64,000 nucleotides of DNA from Kluyvera genomosp. 3 (GCA_002211745.1 CP022114.1:2884645-2948644); one strand, 5' to 3'. Counted from the stretch's first letter, positions 21,905 to 31,109 are shown. Made by a program: numbers and translations. Notes: a model not told the origin generated them from the letters alone.

Positions 21905-22249
21905 ATGATCCAGTGTAAACGCGTATATGAAGACGCCGCACCCGATGACGGCTACCGTGTTCTGGTTGATAGACTGTGGCCACGCGGCATCAAAAAGGAA
22001 GATCTCATCTACGATGAGTGGTGTAAAACCCTTGCCCCGTCCGCCGAACTGCGCAAAGCGTTTCACGGCGAGGTGATCGATTTTGCCTGCTTCTGCCAAC
22101 ACTACCGCGATGAACTATCCCATCATCTGGAGGATGGACGTCGCCTGGCGGACATTGCACAGAAGCAGGGAGTGACGCTGGTTTACGCCGCCGCGAACAC
22201 GGCGCAAAACCATGCGCGCGTGCTCGCCGACTGGTTGAAAAACCTCTAA
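21905..22249 (+). CDS. yeaO: YeaO, DUF488 family protein
   Basis: 114 aa. MIQCKRVYE, GYRVLVDRLWPRGI and LVYAAANTAQNHA are the DUF488 signature; function unknown. The ATG at 21905 has GGAAGGA upstream. Intact, in the same place as in E. coli. Confidence 0.93.
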   Translation: MIQCKRVYEDAAPDDGYRVLVDRLWPRGIKKEDLIYDEWCKTLAPSAELRKAFHGEVIDFACFCQHYRDELSHHLEDGRRLADIAQKQGVTLVYAAANTAQNHARVLADWLKNL

Positions 22250-22283
22250 CTCACCGCTCGCGCGGCGTCTGACGGCGTCGCGT

Positions 22284-22589
22284 TTATTCCACCAGCGCTT
22301 CGCGTTCATGCGCGGGCAGCGCATCCGGCGTCAACGGCAGCAAATACTCGGAACGGACAAACGCAAAACCGTGCTGACCTTCACCGGCACTGACTTCCCC
22401 GGTCACCAGCCACAGCGCGCGCGGCGCGTCGGCGGCCAGCTCGGTCATCACCCCGTTGACCGGATTCAGGCAACGCTCACCTGGGTTAATCAGGGCAAAA
22501 AGCTCAACGCTTTTACCAATATTGGCGCGACCAGCAGTCGTACGAGCACCGATGATAATGGCGGTGGTGCCCGGTTTAAGCGAAAACAT
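22284..22589 (-). CDS. Conserved hypothetical protein
   Basis: 101 aa, cytosolic by composition (no signal or TM). It opens with SLKPGTTAIIIGARTTAGRANIG and contains LINPGERCLNPVNG and PRALWLVTGEV. I do not recognise the family. The ATG at 22589 has GAGAG upstream. It runs tail to tail with yeaO and is followed 60 bases upstream by yoaF on the same strand, so it may be the second gene of a yoaF operon. Confidence 0.6.
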   Translation of the reverse strand: MFSLKPGTTAIIIGARTTAGRANIGKSVELFALINPGERCLNPVNGVMTELAADAPRALWLVTGEVSAGEGQHGFAFVRSEYLLPLTPDALPAHEREALVE

Positions 22590-22649
22590 ACATCTCTCGT
22601 TAATCAGAATAATCCTGGTCACGAAGTGTACTGGATATGCGCCTTGCTG

Positions 22650-22897
22650 TCATTGTTTCTGCGGGTGATCGCGACGCCACAGCGCCCATTCCTCAATGGT
22701 TTCACCGTTTGGCAATTTACACAGGCTGTATTGCCCTGTGAATTAACCTGCGGAATACTTTCTCCGCCCTTCTGCTGGCAGTAAACCGCAGCAGGATTTG
22801 CCATACCCACCTGCGGCGGTTTCGGTGCCTCAGGTTCAGCCTGCTTTGCACAGCCGGCAAGGAGCAGAGGCAGCAGTAAAAGATAGCGGGAACGCAT
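22650..22897 (-). CDS. yoaF: YoaF, DUF333 outer-membrane lipoprotein (one frameshift)
   Basis: Lipoprotein: signal peptide RYLLLLPLLLAGC ends in a lipobox with Cys at about 16. Then PPQVGMANPAAVYCQQKGG matches YoaF of E. coli. An A is missing near 22735; restoring it gives CKLPNGETIEEWALWRRDHP, the DUF333 core, with TGA at 22650. Corrected length about 82 aa. Confidence 0.85.
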
Positions 22898-22965
22898 AAA
22901 TTCTCCTTAGTTTTACGCTGAAGTTTAGCTTTAAACTCCATAATTTCTTCATTTTAACTACACTT

Positions 22966-23064
22966 TTGAGACGTAAAGTACGTCTCGTTCTCAACTGACC
23001 AGAGAACAGAACATTCCATAATCAATGAGTTACTTTGCCCATCTCCCCGATGGGGCTTTTTTTT
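22966..23064 (+). ncRNA. Candidate small RNA with orphan terminator between yoaF and dgcP
   Basis: A perfect 7-bp hairpin (GAGACGT, loop AAAGT, ACGTCTC, 22968-22986) is followed by about 50 unpaired bases and then a Rho-independent terminator (GCCCATC, TCCCC, GATGGGGC, eight T, 23037-23064). No gene ends before this terminator on the plus strand: the gene upstream, yoaF, is on the other strand. Possible -10 boxes (TAATTT, TAACTA) lie at 22941-22960. Promoter and transcription are inferred. Confidence 0.4.
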
Positions 23065-23219
23065 ACCTGTAATTAGAAGCGCATACCCTCAGTTTTGTCC
23101 GTTTTCATAACGTAGCGCTTACCTTCTGGATACATAATGTATAAAATTCAGGAGGTCCAATTTCGTTTTAGGATCACACACCATAACTGCTTTTGCCAAT
23201 CCAGGGGACCCTCGTTTCC

Positions 23220-24239
23220 ATGTCAGATATTATCCTTGCCAAAGTATCGCAAACACTTGCCACGGAACAATCGCTAGAGAACCTTGTCCGTCAACTGCTT
23301 GAGATGCTTGAGTTGGTCACCAACATGGAATCGACCTATCTGACGAAAATTGATACCCAGGCAGACCTGCAGCACATTGTCTACTCGCGTAATAGCGGTG
23401 ACATGGATATCCCCGAAAATCTCTCCGTCCCGTGGGGCGATACGCTGTGCAAACGCGCCATGGACGACAACTGTTTTTACAGTGATAACGTACCAGGCCG
23501 CTGGAGCGATTGCGACGCGGCAAAAGCGCTGGGGATCACCACCTTCCTCAGTACGCCTATTCATCTGACCGATGGTTCGCTGTACGGCACGCTGTGCGCC
23601 GCCAGCAAGCAACAGAAGCCGCTCAGCTTTAACAGCGAGCACGTACTTCAGCTGTTTGCCAGCATCATTGCCCGTTATATTGAGAAAGAATCGCTGGTGT
23701 CTCAGTTGCAGGAGGCGAATGCCGCGCTGATTTATCACTCCTACACCGATGCGCTCACCGGGCTGCCAAACCGTCGCGCGGTGTTTGAAAACCTCGAGAC
23801 CCTCTTTTCTCTGGCCAGGCACCTCAACCATTCGGTGATTCTGGCGTTCATAGACCTCGATCACTTCAAGAAGATCAACGATAGCTACGGCCATCAGGCG
23901 GGCGATGAGTTCTTACAGCAGGTGGCCCAGCGCCTGAAGTCAGGCATCTCGGCCGATGACCAGCTTGGGCGATTGGGTGGGGACGAGTTTATGGTCGCCA
24001 CCCTTGAACGCTCGACGGCGCAGCTCGCGCAGTTTACCGAGACGCTTCGGCAACTGCTGGTGGGTGATTACCTGCTGAGCGATGTATTGATTCACTACCC
24101 CGGCGCCAGCATTGGCGTCATCAGCGTTGACCCGAGCCAAATGGACCCGGATAGCGCGCTACGGGCAGCCGATAGCGCGATGTATCGCGACAAAAAATTT
24201 CGCCATCGCCCGGAAATTAGCACCCAGCGGGTGAGCTAA
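23220..24239 (+). CDS. dgcP: GAF-GGDEF diguanylate cyclase DgcP (YeaP)
   Basis: Cytosolic cyclic-di-GMP synthase, 339 aa, intact. An N-terminal GAF domain (about 25-165, with ITTFLSTPIHLTDGSLYGTLCAA) is joined by a short coil to the GGDEF domain (TDALTGLPNRRA, FIDLDHFKKINDSYGHQAGD, RLGGDEF). The residues five before GGDEF are SADD, not RxxD, so the inhibitory site is degenerate. The start chosen, MSDIILAKVSQ, aligns with E. coli YeaP; AGGGGA lies 12 bases upstream. Confidence 0.93.
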   Translation: MSDIILAKVSQTLATEQSLENLVRQLLEMLELVTNMESTYLTKIDTQADLQHIVYSRNSGDMDIPENLSVPWGDTLCKRAMDDNCFYSDNVPGRWSDCDAAKALGITTFLSTPIHLTDGSLYGTLCAASKQQKPLSFNSEHVLQLFASIIARYIEKESLVSQLQEANAALIYHSYTDALTGLPNRRAVFENLETLFSLARHLNHSVILAFIDLDHFKKINDSYGHQAGDEFLQQVAQRLKSGISADDQLGRLGGDEFMVATLERSTAQLAQFTETLRQLLVGDYLLSDVLIHYPGASIGVISVDPSQMDPDSALRAADSAMYRDKKFRHRPEISTQRVS

Positions 24240-24285
24240 TTACAGTATCATACGCGCTATCTATAACAGGAATCAGGATATCACC

Positions 24286-24389
24286 ATGAGATTGGGTATC
24301 GCCTTCCCATCGTTATCTTTTTTATTGCCGTGATCTTTCTGGGTTGGTTTTTTATCGGCGGCTATGCGCTACCGGGAGGAGCACAATGA
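24286..24389 (+). CDS. yoaK: Small inner-membrane protein YoaK (one frameshift)
   Basis: About 34 aa with one TM helix. MRLGIAFP, then (after restoring one C near 24310) IVIFFIAVIFLGWFFIGGYA, ending LPGGAQ, matches E. coli YoaK. Its TGA overlaps the yoaJ ATG (ATGA), indicating translational coupling. Confidence 0.75.
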
Positions 24390-24460
24390 GAAAGACCACA
24401 ATCATCATGCTAATCATCGCGATCGTGACCGTCATCGGCGTCCAGCTCGGTTGGTGGTAA
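24386..24460 (+). CDS. yoaJ: Small membrane protein YoaJ
   Basis: 24 aa, single hydrophobic helix: MRKTTIIMLIIAIVTVIG then VQLGWW. Matches E. coli YoaJ in length and its GWW end. Overlaps yoaK by four bases, with GGGAGGAG as ribosome site. Confidence 0.8.
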   Translation: MRKTTIIMLIIAIVTVIGVQLGWW

Positions 24461-24466
24461 GTCTTA

Positions 24467-24493
24467 GATAAGCCGCGCATGCGTCGGCTTATC
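24467..24493. terminator. Hairpin between yoaJ and the convergent diguanylate cyclase gene
   Basis: GATAAGCCG and CGGCTTATC pair around an 8-9 base loop. No clear T tract follows, so termination is uncertain; the stem overlaps the end of the cyclase gene. Confidence 0.4.
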
Positions 24494-25963
24494 GTCTCTC
24501 GCCCCGGCGTTTCTTCATCTGATACATCTGGGCATCTGCCTGCTGAATAGCCGCATCCAGCGAATCCAGGCACGGCGCCACGCCCCACGATACCGAGAGC
24601 GGTACCGGGTGTCCCTGCGGACTGAACGGGTACACGGCGATGCTGGCGGCAATACGTTGTGCCACCATATGCGCGTGCGCAATATCGGTGTCACTGAGTA
24701 ATACGACAAATTCGTCGCCGCCGCTACGAATGACCCAGTCATCGTTGGCGCGCACATCATTGAGCATACAGTCGGCAATCGCCTGCAGCGCGCGATCGCC
24801 TGCCTGATGGCCGTAGCTGTCGTTAATCGCCTTAAACTTATTACAATCGAACAGAATGACCGTCATAAAGGGTAACGATCGCTGCTGAATCAGGGTGAAA
24901 ATATTGCGCGTGAAGCACCCGGTCAGCGGATCGCGGTAAAAGCGCAGGTCGGCTTGATTGAGATGATAACGTATCAACATAAACAGCAGGATGAGCAGCA
25001 CCGGCGCCAGCGCGAGCACGCCCAACGCGTTGCGGTCCTGGGAGATAAACAACCAGCTGGGTAATGCGTATTTAATCTCATAACGCCGTGAAACCGGATG
25101 AGAGTGCGCATCGTCCAGCCAGCGGCAGTTATTGACGATGCACAGCACTTCGCCGCTCTGTCGACTTTCATACCCCAGAATCAGCCCTTCAGGCACCTTG
25201 CCATTAAATGCCTCACGCAGCATGTACTCCAGCTCCGGGCGTGAAAGATCGTAGGCCAGATAACCAATAATATGGTTGCTCGGCTCCCCTCGGAAAGATC
25301 GTAGATGTAGCTCACCACGCTGTAGGCCCGGTCGCCGGTGATTTTATCGGCGTATAAGCGGGTCGAACTCAGCGACTTCTTTCGCATACCTTTTTGCAGC
25401 ACGCGGTCATAGAACATTTCCGGTTCGCTGAAAAAACGCTGAGGGTCGCGCGCCATTTGCGAGGTCGAGAAACTAAAAGGTATCGAGTCGGCGGGGTTAA
25501 ACCAGTAAAACCAGCGACCATCATTGGCGATGATATAACGATGGATGTCGTGCAGATCCGGATTCAGCGCCTTCACTTTTGCGCGAATGTATTCCGCGGC
25601 GACATAGATACAGCGGGCACTGTACTCCGGCGTTCTGGCCACCAGAGCGCCACGGTCAGGCGCCAGTGTTTCAGGGTCGGCATTAATCCCCCAGGCGCCA
25701 GCATGGGGCTGAAAAATAGCAGCGTCGCCGCACAGTTCATGACGACTGATCTGCTGATAACGCACGCCAGCAGCCTCAGCCATCAGCTCGTTATCATTAA
25801 ATATCGTCATCATCTGGTTTTGTAACGTGTTGACGCCTTCACTAACCTGTGAAAGCGCACGTTGATACAGAAAAAAGAGGGCAATACAGACCAGCAGACA
25901 GGTCACCGCTGCCGATGCCAGCAGCGACTGCTTCTTACGCAAACTATCCTGAATAATTCTCAC
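24489..25963 (-). CDS. Membrane GGDEF diguanylate cyclase (one frameshift)
   Basis: Corrected length about 491 aa. A short cytosolic head (RIIQDSLRKKQ) is followed by TM1 (LLASAAVTCLLVCIALFFL, about 14-32), a periplasmic sensor region with four or more Cys, TM2 (ALGVLALAPVLLILLFMLI) and a GGDEF domain (DPLTGCFTRN, FDCNKFKAINDSYGHQAGD, RSGGDEF). The inhibitory-site position reads ANDD and is degenerate. The frame is broken near 25300. The start is GTG at 25963, five bases after GGAG. Resembles the E. coli CdgI/DgcJ class in architecture; I do not assign a symbol. Confidence 0.8.
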
Positions 25964-26157
25964 TGCTACTCCGTACCGATGGTTAATCCCTGAAACGCCA
26001 CCCACGCAATCAACCTAAGCGTCACGGTACGTCTTCATTACGTATGTGGATCAGTATGGATGAAATCTGCCGCAAGCGTGAATTTTGATCGTGTCAGCTC
26101 CTTGCCGGAAAGACAATAAGAAAATACGCGTGCAGGCGTAATGCCCGCACGAAAGGA

Positions 26158-26418
26158 TTAACGCTGGTTATCCGAACCTAAGAAGAAGAAGCCCAGTGGA
26201 ATCGCAAACAGCAGTGTGAAAATGCAGCTGTAAACAAACACCATCGCCCCTTGCAGCACAAACATGCTGGTGGTCCAGTCGGCATACGGCAGATTGTATT
26301 CACGCACCACGCCGCCAAAGGTCGCACGACCAACCACCACCGCGGCAATCACAAACACCACAAAAGCGGACAGCAGGAATTTTTTGCCGTTTGGCGTCCG
26401 CAGTTTCTCCAGAATCAT
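26158..26418 (-). CDS. Small two-TM membrane protein, unknown family
   Basis: 86 aa. Hydrophobic helices are at about 14-32 (FLLSAFVVFVIAAVVVG) and 54-78 (LQGAMVFVYSCIFTLLFAI). The ATG at 26418 has GGGAGGAT upstream, a strong ribosome site. Not recognised. It faces the yeaR operon. Confidence 0.6.
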   Translation of the reverse strand: MILEKLRTPNGKKFLLSAFVVFVIAAVVVGRATFGGVVREYNLPYADWTTSMFVLQGAMVFVYSCIFTLLFAIPLGFFFLGSDNQR

Positions 26419-26551
26419 CGCATCCTCCCGACGCTGTTCTCACGATATTTTGCTGTATTTGTAACATTAATGAAGCATAAATTGAATGTTTATTGTTGCG
26501 TCATTTGGATGTTGCGCCTTGCACAAAGAACAACTATTTAACACTCACCAT

Positions 26552-26574
26552 AAGATGCATTTAAAATGCATTTT
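26552..26574. promoter_or_regulatory. NsrR operator upstream of yeaR
   Basis: Two 11-bp halves, AAGATGCATTT and AAATGCATTTT, are separated by one A. This is the 11-1-11 inverted-repeat consensus of the nitric-oxide-sensing repressor NsrR. It lies 57 bp before the first yeaR copy. In E. coli NsrR represses yeaR-yoaG, with NarL/NarP activation, so the site agrees with known regulation. Confidence 0.85.
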
Positions 26575-26630
26575 CTAATCAACAGCGGTCCAAATTTGTG
26601 TTTTAATACTCTCAACACAGAGGGGAAAAC

Positions 26631-26955
26631 ATGCTACGTATTCCGCACACTTGTATTCATACCCGTTCCACACCGTTCTGGAACAAAGACACCGCACCTG
26701 CCGGTATTTTTCAGCGCCATCTTGATAAAGGCACCCGCCCGGGCGTCTATCCCCGCCTGTCGGTACACCAGGGGCCGTCCGCTATCTCGGTTTTGCCAGT
26801 GAAACGTCACCAGAGGCCGATAGCGAGCTGATCATCAACACCGGTCACTTTGGCGTGTTCCCACCGGAAAAATGGCATTACATCGAAACAATGACCGACG
26901 ATACCGTCTTTCAAATCGACTTTTTGTTGAAGCTGAAGTGCTGAAATCCCTATAG
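26631..26955 (+). CDS. yeaR: YeaR-like DUF1971 protein, first of two copies (two frameshifts)
   Basis: Small cupin-like protein of the nitrate/nitric oxide response, corrected length about 108 aa. HTRSTPFWNKDTAPAGIF and RHLDKGTRPGVYPRLSV match E. coli YeaR nearly perfectly. A G run is short near 26772 and a T run near 26920; corrected, the end reads FPPEKWHYIETMTDD and TVFQIDFF. It lies 31 bases before a second yeaR copy, behind the NsrR operator. Confidence 0.88.
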
Positions 26956-26986
26956 AACTCCAGGCCACTGGAGTAAGGAATTATTC

Positions 26987-27351
26987 ATGTTACGTATTCC
27001 TGAGAACTTTGTTCATTCGCGTTCGACCCGTTCTGGAATAAAGACACCGCGCCGAAAGCCCTGTTCACCCACCACAATACCAAAGCCCACGTCTATGGCC
27101 GCTTGTCCGTTATGCAAGGCGCCGTGCGCTACTTTGGCTTCCCTGACGCCGACGCCAGCGAACCGGACGTCGATGTGGTGATTGAAGCCGGGTCCTTTGG
27201 CATTTCCCCGCCGCAGAAGTGGCATCGCATCGAGCTCCTGACTGACGACACCTGGTTTAACATCGACTTCTTTGCCGATCCTGAGGCGACGCTTGAAGGC
27301 ACCGGTCTGGGCAAAGTGGTTAATTCGCATAAGGGTAACGACAATGAGTAA
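26987..27351 (+). CDS. yeaR: YeaR-like DUF1971 protein, second copy (one frameshift)
   Basis: Paralogue of the gene at 26631 in direct tandem, corrected length about 121 aa. After LRIPENFVHSRST one C is missing near 27030; then come LSVMQGAVRYFGF, GISPPQKWHRIELLTDD and TWFNIDFFA. Overall identity to copy one is moderate, so this is an old duplication. It overlaps yoaG by eight bases, showing that yeaR-yeaR-yoaG is one operon. Which copy is the true orthologue is uncertain; the first looks closer in its N-terminal half. Confidence 0.85.
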
Positions 27352-27526
27352 GGCAACTTATACGGTAACCGTCACCAACAATAGCAACGGTATTTCCGTC
27401 GATTATGAAACCGAGACGCCGATGGAGCTGTTGGTCCCGGATGTTGCCGCGGATGTGGTGAAAGATCTGATCAATACCGTCCGTGCGTACGATACCGAAA
27501 ACGAGCATGACGTTTGCGGCTGGTAA
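27344..27526 (+). CDS. yoaG: YoaG, DUF1869 protein
   Basis: 60 aa, almost identical to E. coli YoaG (KATYTVTVTNNSNG, TENEHDVCGW), an NO/nitrate-induced small protein. The ATG at 27344 overlaps the end of the second yeaR. Last gene of the operon; a terminator follows at 27541. Confidence 0.95.
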   Translation: MSKATYTVTVTNNSNGISVDYETETPMELLVPDVAADVVKDLINTVRAYDTENEHDVCGW

Positions 27527-27540
27527 CGCCGTGTCGATAC

Positions 27541-27570
27541 AAAAAGGGAGCCACTTCAGGCTCCCTTTTT
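27541..27570. terminator. Terminator after yoaG
   Basis: AAAAAGGGAGCC, loop ACTTCA, GGCTCCCTTTTT: symmetric, so it can act in both directions. Confidence 0.9.
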
Positions 27571-27679
27571 CGCTCTCACCCGAATGAATCAAGCGCAAGC
27601 GACGGATTCATACTTTCGTTTTAACGCCCTTTCTTCCCACTTTGCCATGGTTAAAACAGTCATAGCGGAGGATAATGCA

Positions 27680-27772
27680 ATGGCCTGGCGCCCTTTTCTG
27701 TTTCTGATTTCCAACCCTGCTCCGCGTCGTTCAGCGAGACGCGGAAAACTGAAGCTGGTCAGCAACGCGTAG
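27680..27772 (+). CDS. Putative small basic protein (30 aa)
   Basis: ATG at 27680 is eight bases after GGAGG. It encodes MAWRPFLFLISNPAPRRS and continues to GKLKLVSNA: a hydrophobic start and a strongly basic end. An upstream in-frame extension exists but has no ribosome site. Not recognised; the strong Shine-Dalgarno is the main support. Convergent with the carbonic anhydrase gene. Confidence 0.4.
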   Translation: MAWRPFLFLISNPAPRRSARRGKLKLVSNA

Positions 27773-27790
27773 CGCCGCATTACACGGCGC

Positions 27791-28435
27791 TTATTGCCGA
27801 TTACTCGAAAAAGACCTCTGGTTATCGGCCAGCGACACGAAAGTCTTGCTGTTTTTGTCCAGCGCGCGGATTTCGCCGCTTTCAATATCATACACCCAGC
27901 CGTGCAGGCGGATCGCGTGGTCACGCAGCCCCACAGCCACCGACGGATGCGTTTTGATATTATTCAACTGAGCAATAACGTTTTCTTCGACCATGGCGTT
28001 AACTTTGTCGGTCTCGTTATCGTAGGTTTTCTTCTCGACGACCGCTTTGGCGGCATCGGAATAGCGCAGCCAGTGAGAGACAGCCGGCATCGGCTCCAGG
28101 CACTGGCAGGTGGCGATAGCTTTCATCGCGCCGCAGTTAGAGTGACCGCAGATAACAATATCCGTTACGCCCAAAGCAACGACCGCGTACTCAATAGTCG
28201 CGGATACCCCGCCCGGTTCCGGACCAAAAGAAGGCACGATATTACCGGCGTTACGGATGACAAACAGCTGCCCCGGCTCTTGTTGCGTGACCAATTCGGG
28301 AACTAAGCGGCTGTCTGAACAGGAGATGAACAGCGCTTTTGGGTTCTGGCTGGATGCCAGGCTGCGGAAGAGTTCCTTACGTTGAGGAAAAACTTCTTTC
28401 TGAAAGTTGAGGAACCCTTCGATGATATGTTGCAT
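27791..28435 (-). CDS. Beta-class carbonic anhydrase
   Basis: Interconverts CO2 and bicarbonate in the cytosol; 214 aa, intact. Zn ligands are in CSDSR and GHSNCG, and RNAGNIVP completes the active site. Closer to the CynT type than to Can. No cyn genes are adjacent, so the link is to general bicarbonate supply. ATG at 28435. Confidence 0.92.
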   Translation of the reverse strand: MQHIIEGFLNFQKEVFPQRKELFRSLASSQNPKALFISCSDSRLVPELVTQQEPGQLFVIRNAGNIVPSFGPEPGGVSATIEYAVVALGVTDIVICGHSNCGAMKAIATCQCLEPMPAVSHWLRYSDAAKAVVEKKTYDNETDKVNAMVEENVIAQLNNIKTHPSVAVGLRDHAIRLHGWVYDIESGEIRALDKNSKTFVSLADNQRSFSSNRQ

Positions 28436-28539
28436 AGCAGTATCTCTTTTTCGTTTTTACGCAGGTCATGATTAACATCACATTTTCAGTTTACCACTTG
28501 AACGCAGAAGGAAAAGCCCTTCTCACGCTAATGCGCATG

Positions 28540-29873
28540 TTAAGCACTGGTCATCACCTTGTTACGACCGCTATTTTTGGCCGCATACAGCGCCCTGTCG
28601 GCAAACGAAATGCATTCATCCGCGGTGAAGTGCTTATCTGACGAGGTAAAGACACCGATACTGATGGTCATGGGCTCCGGCGTACGGTAAGGCGCGCGTT
28701 TCGCCGTGTCTTCCTCAACCTTACTGCGAATCCGCTCAGCCACCTGCATGGCGACTTCTGATGACGCGTTGCGCATCAGCACAGCAAATTCTTCCCCACC
28801 TACGCGCGCAATAATATCGCATTCGCGGATGGAACGTTTCGCCAGGTCCACCACGGTTTTGATGACCGCATCGCCTACCGGATGCCCATAGCGGTCGTTG
28901 ATACGTTTGAAGTGATCAATATCCAGAATCATCAAACTGATATCTTCCCGTGATGCCAACAGTAGCTGTAGCTCCCTATAAAAATAGGCGCGATTATAGA
29001 TGCCGGTCAGCGGATCGTGGTTCGACAGCATCGTCGATTCTTTATGCATCACGAAAATATCGTAGAGCAGGACATTAATCACAAAAAAGGTGCAAACCAC
29101 TTCGATGCCGCGGCTGAGGTACCAGACGGGGAAATTATAATCGCTGAGATTCAGCAGAAGAAGGTTGCTAAACAGGCTGGAAACGCAGAAGACCGCGATA
29201 CTCACCCATAACAGGCTTCGCAGTTGCGTAATGACGATAGCCAGCAACAGCGTGATAAACCAGGCGGCGACGATCGCAACACCATAATAGCTATTCCACG
29301 CGTTACGACCATTAAGCGATGTTGTACCAATCAGGTTGAGTGATATCTGCGGTTATAGCTGGATAAATTATGCGCCAGAATGGCCATCAGCAGGAAGATG
29401 CCAGCCAGTACGAGTACCCACAGCTCGTCTTTACGTGAAGGCGCGATGTTCCGATTCATGCGATACACATAAAAGAGCGCGACCAGAATGGCCAACATCA
29501 TGGTGAGCTGGCGAAACAGATAGAAAATGGCTAAATCATTGGTAATTGATTTCAACGGGATGCATAACGCAATGAGTTGTTGGATAAGCGTTAGCGCCTC
29601 GACCCAATAAATATCGGCAACCAGAAAACCGAGCCCCAGAATGGCAACATAGAGTAGTTTTCTATTGCAGAGAAACTGGAAAAACATGAAGAAAAAGATA
29701 ATTGCATCGAGTAATAACAACAGCCCGGAAAAGACCAGGTAATAAATATCAGCGATAGCTATATTAAAGGTTGTGAGATAGTCGGCTAACATAAACATCG
29801 CCGCGAGCAGTAAGCACGCGGCAACGAGGCAAAAACTCATTCGACTATTTATTCTGGAACAGCTTAGGCTCAT
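28540..29873 (-). CDS. Diguanylate cyclase with N-terminal multi-TM sensor (one frameshift)
   Basis: Corrected length about 444 aa. The N-terminal 250 residues hold seven or eight hydrophobic helices (MASE-type sensor), followed by GGDEF (HDPLTGIYNRAYF, ILDIDHFKRINDRYGHPVGD, RVGGEEF). The variant GGEEF is catalytically competent in this family, and RECD five residues before it is an intact inhibitory site. One base is missing near 29345 in the membrane part. ATG at 29873. Not a standard E. coli gene in this position. Confidence 0.85.
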
Positions 29874-30147
29874 TTCGAGTCCTCCATGACAGCTCTACAT
29901 GTTATAGCCTACTGAGATCCTAAAAAATAGCACCCTTAGTCAAGCCTTGAATTTAAAAATAATTAATTATCGACTTGCCTTTTATATCCCTGTGATTTAT
30001 CACAATATTATAAAATGTTCGTTGCAAGTAGACGCATTAACCATCATCCAGGACGGATGTAGATACCATAACATCAAACACAGTCTGAAATAAATACTCA
30101 AAAATATATATAACTATATATTAATAAAACTTAGCAATCGGTATTAC
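29874..30147. other. AT-rich intergenic region
   Basis: No gene seen. It contains TGTGATTTATCACA (29991-30004), a perfect 14-bp palindrome whose arm spacing fits neither CRP nor FNR, and an AT-rich run at 30095-30130. Possible promoter region for the cyclase gene at 29873. Confidence 0.4.
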
Positions 30148-30168
30148 TAAAAACCGCCCGAAGGCGGT
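30148..30168 (-). terminator. Terminator of the 74-aa gene
   Basis: Minus strand: ACCGCC, loop TTCG, GGCGGT, then TTTT, 10 bases after the stop at 30178. Confidence 0.85.
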
Positions 30169-30177
30169 ATCGATGTA

Positions 30178-30402
30178 TTATGCCTCAGACTCCAGCGCAT
30201 CCTGGATAGCGTCAGCCAGTGTCGCCACTTCTTGAGAGACGTTACGCAAGTCCATCTGTGAACGAATCCCGGAGTTGGCCGTCGTGGCGGAAACCGCGGC
30301 TTTTGCTATCTCCAGCGCCGCCTGAACGGCCAGCAAACGCTTCCTGTTTTCAACCACGTCAGCGCCGGTTGCGCCATCCAGATCAAAGTACCCTTCTAAC
30401 AT
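30178..30402 (-). CDS. Conserved small acidic protein, unknown
   Basis: 74 aa, Ala-rich and predicted helical (AALEIAKAAVSATTANSG, LADAIQDALESEA), with no TM. The ATG at 30402 is preceded by AAAGGAGAG, and a UUCG-loop terminator follows, so it looks like a real monocistronic gene. Family not recognised. Confidence 0.65.
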   Translation of the reverse strand: MLEGYFDLDGATGADVVENRKRLLAVQAALEIAKAAVSATTANSGIRSQMDLRNVSQEVATLADAIQDALESEA

Positions 30403-30647
30403 TGTTCTCTCCTTTTAGTTTCTGCCTTAGTGTAGGGGATAGCCCGGTACACGCCATCAAAATCGGCGTGACCACGCAACACCTGGTAACAATTGAAACA
30501 CTACTCCATTTCATTCGTAGCCCCTAAAATGTCCGTGGTTAATTATTCGATTTCTAATTGATTAATGGTTTAAACTAACCGTCATCACAACACACACAAA
30601 ATAATAAGTAACATGAATTTTATAAAAGGCATATATAGAGGACAGAA

Positions 30648-31043
30648 ATGGAATTTAGTGAAATGCTCTGCGGCTTATTTGAGCAGGTCAGATGCAAGTC
30701 AGATTTTCTGCAATTTTTAACAGAGTTAAAACAAAACAACATCTCGTATTACATTTATTTCGTCGCCACCGGCAATGTCAAAATTGTAACAACAACTGAT
30801 TCCTATGTGGCCATGAAGAGTCATCGTAGCTTAATTAAGGTAAGTGCAGGTGGCAGTAGCTGTTTGACAAAAATTGCCGCCCGGCGCCATTTCACTGGCC
30901 TCACTCATTTCGATCAATACTGTCGCGAGTTAGCCAGAGCGGGCGTATTTAAATGGGTCGTCGACGTTGAAGAAGTGAGTCGTTATTACTGGTCTAAAGA
31001 TAATCAGCTATTACATACTGAAAATATCATTAGCCCTACGTAA
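30648..31043 (+). CDS. DUF1398-type protein
   Basis: 131 aa. The N-terminus (LFEQVRCKSDFLQFLTELKQNNI then SYYIYFVATG) and the C-terminus (FDQYCRELARAGVFKWVVD) follow the DUF1398 pattern found in enterobacterial and prophage proteins such as YbcV. Function unknown. Low GC relative to neighbours suggests acquisition. The 120-base upstream region is AT-rich. Confidence 0.65.
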   Translation: MEFSEMLCGLFEQVRCKSDFLQFLTELKQNNISYYIYFVATGNVKIVTTTDSYVAMKSHRSLIKVSAGGSSCLTKIAARRHFTGLTHFDQYCRELARAGVFKWVVDVEEVSRYYWSKDNQLLHTENIISPT

Positions 31044-31054
31044 TTAAGCACCAA

Positions 31055-31096
31055 TAAAAAAGGGAGATTCACCATTAAGGCTATCTCCCTCTTTTA
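31055..31096. terminator. Bidirectional terminator
   Basis: AGGGAGAT and ATCTCCCT pair around a 14-base loop, preceded by an A tract and followed by CTTTT, between converging genes. Confidence 0.75.
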
Positions 31097-31109
31097 TCGC
31101 GTAGCGCGA

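Noticed and set aside
29991-30004. CRP or FNR site TGTGATTTATCACA
   Set aside because: The spacer between the arms is four bases for a CRP reading and two for an FNR reading, so neither consensus is met, despite perfect symmetry.
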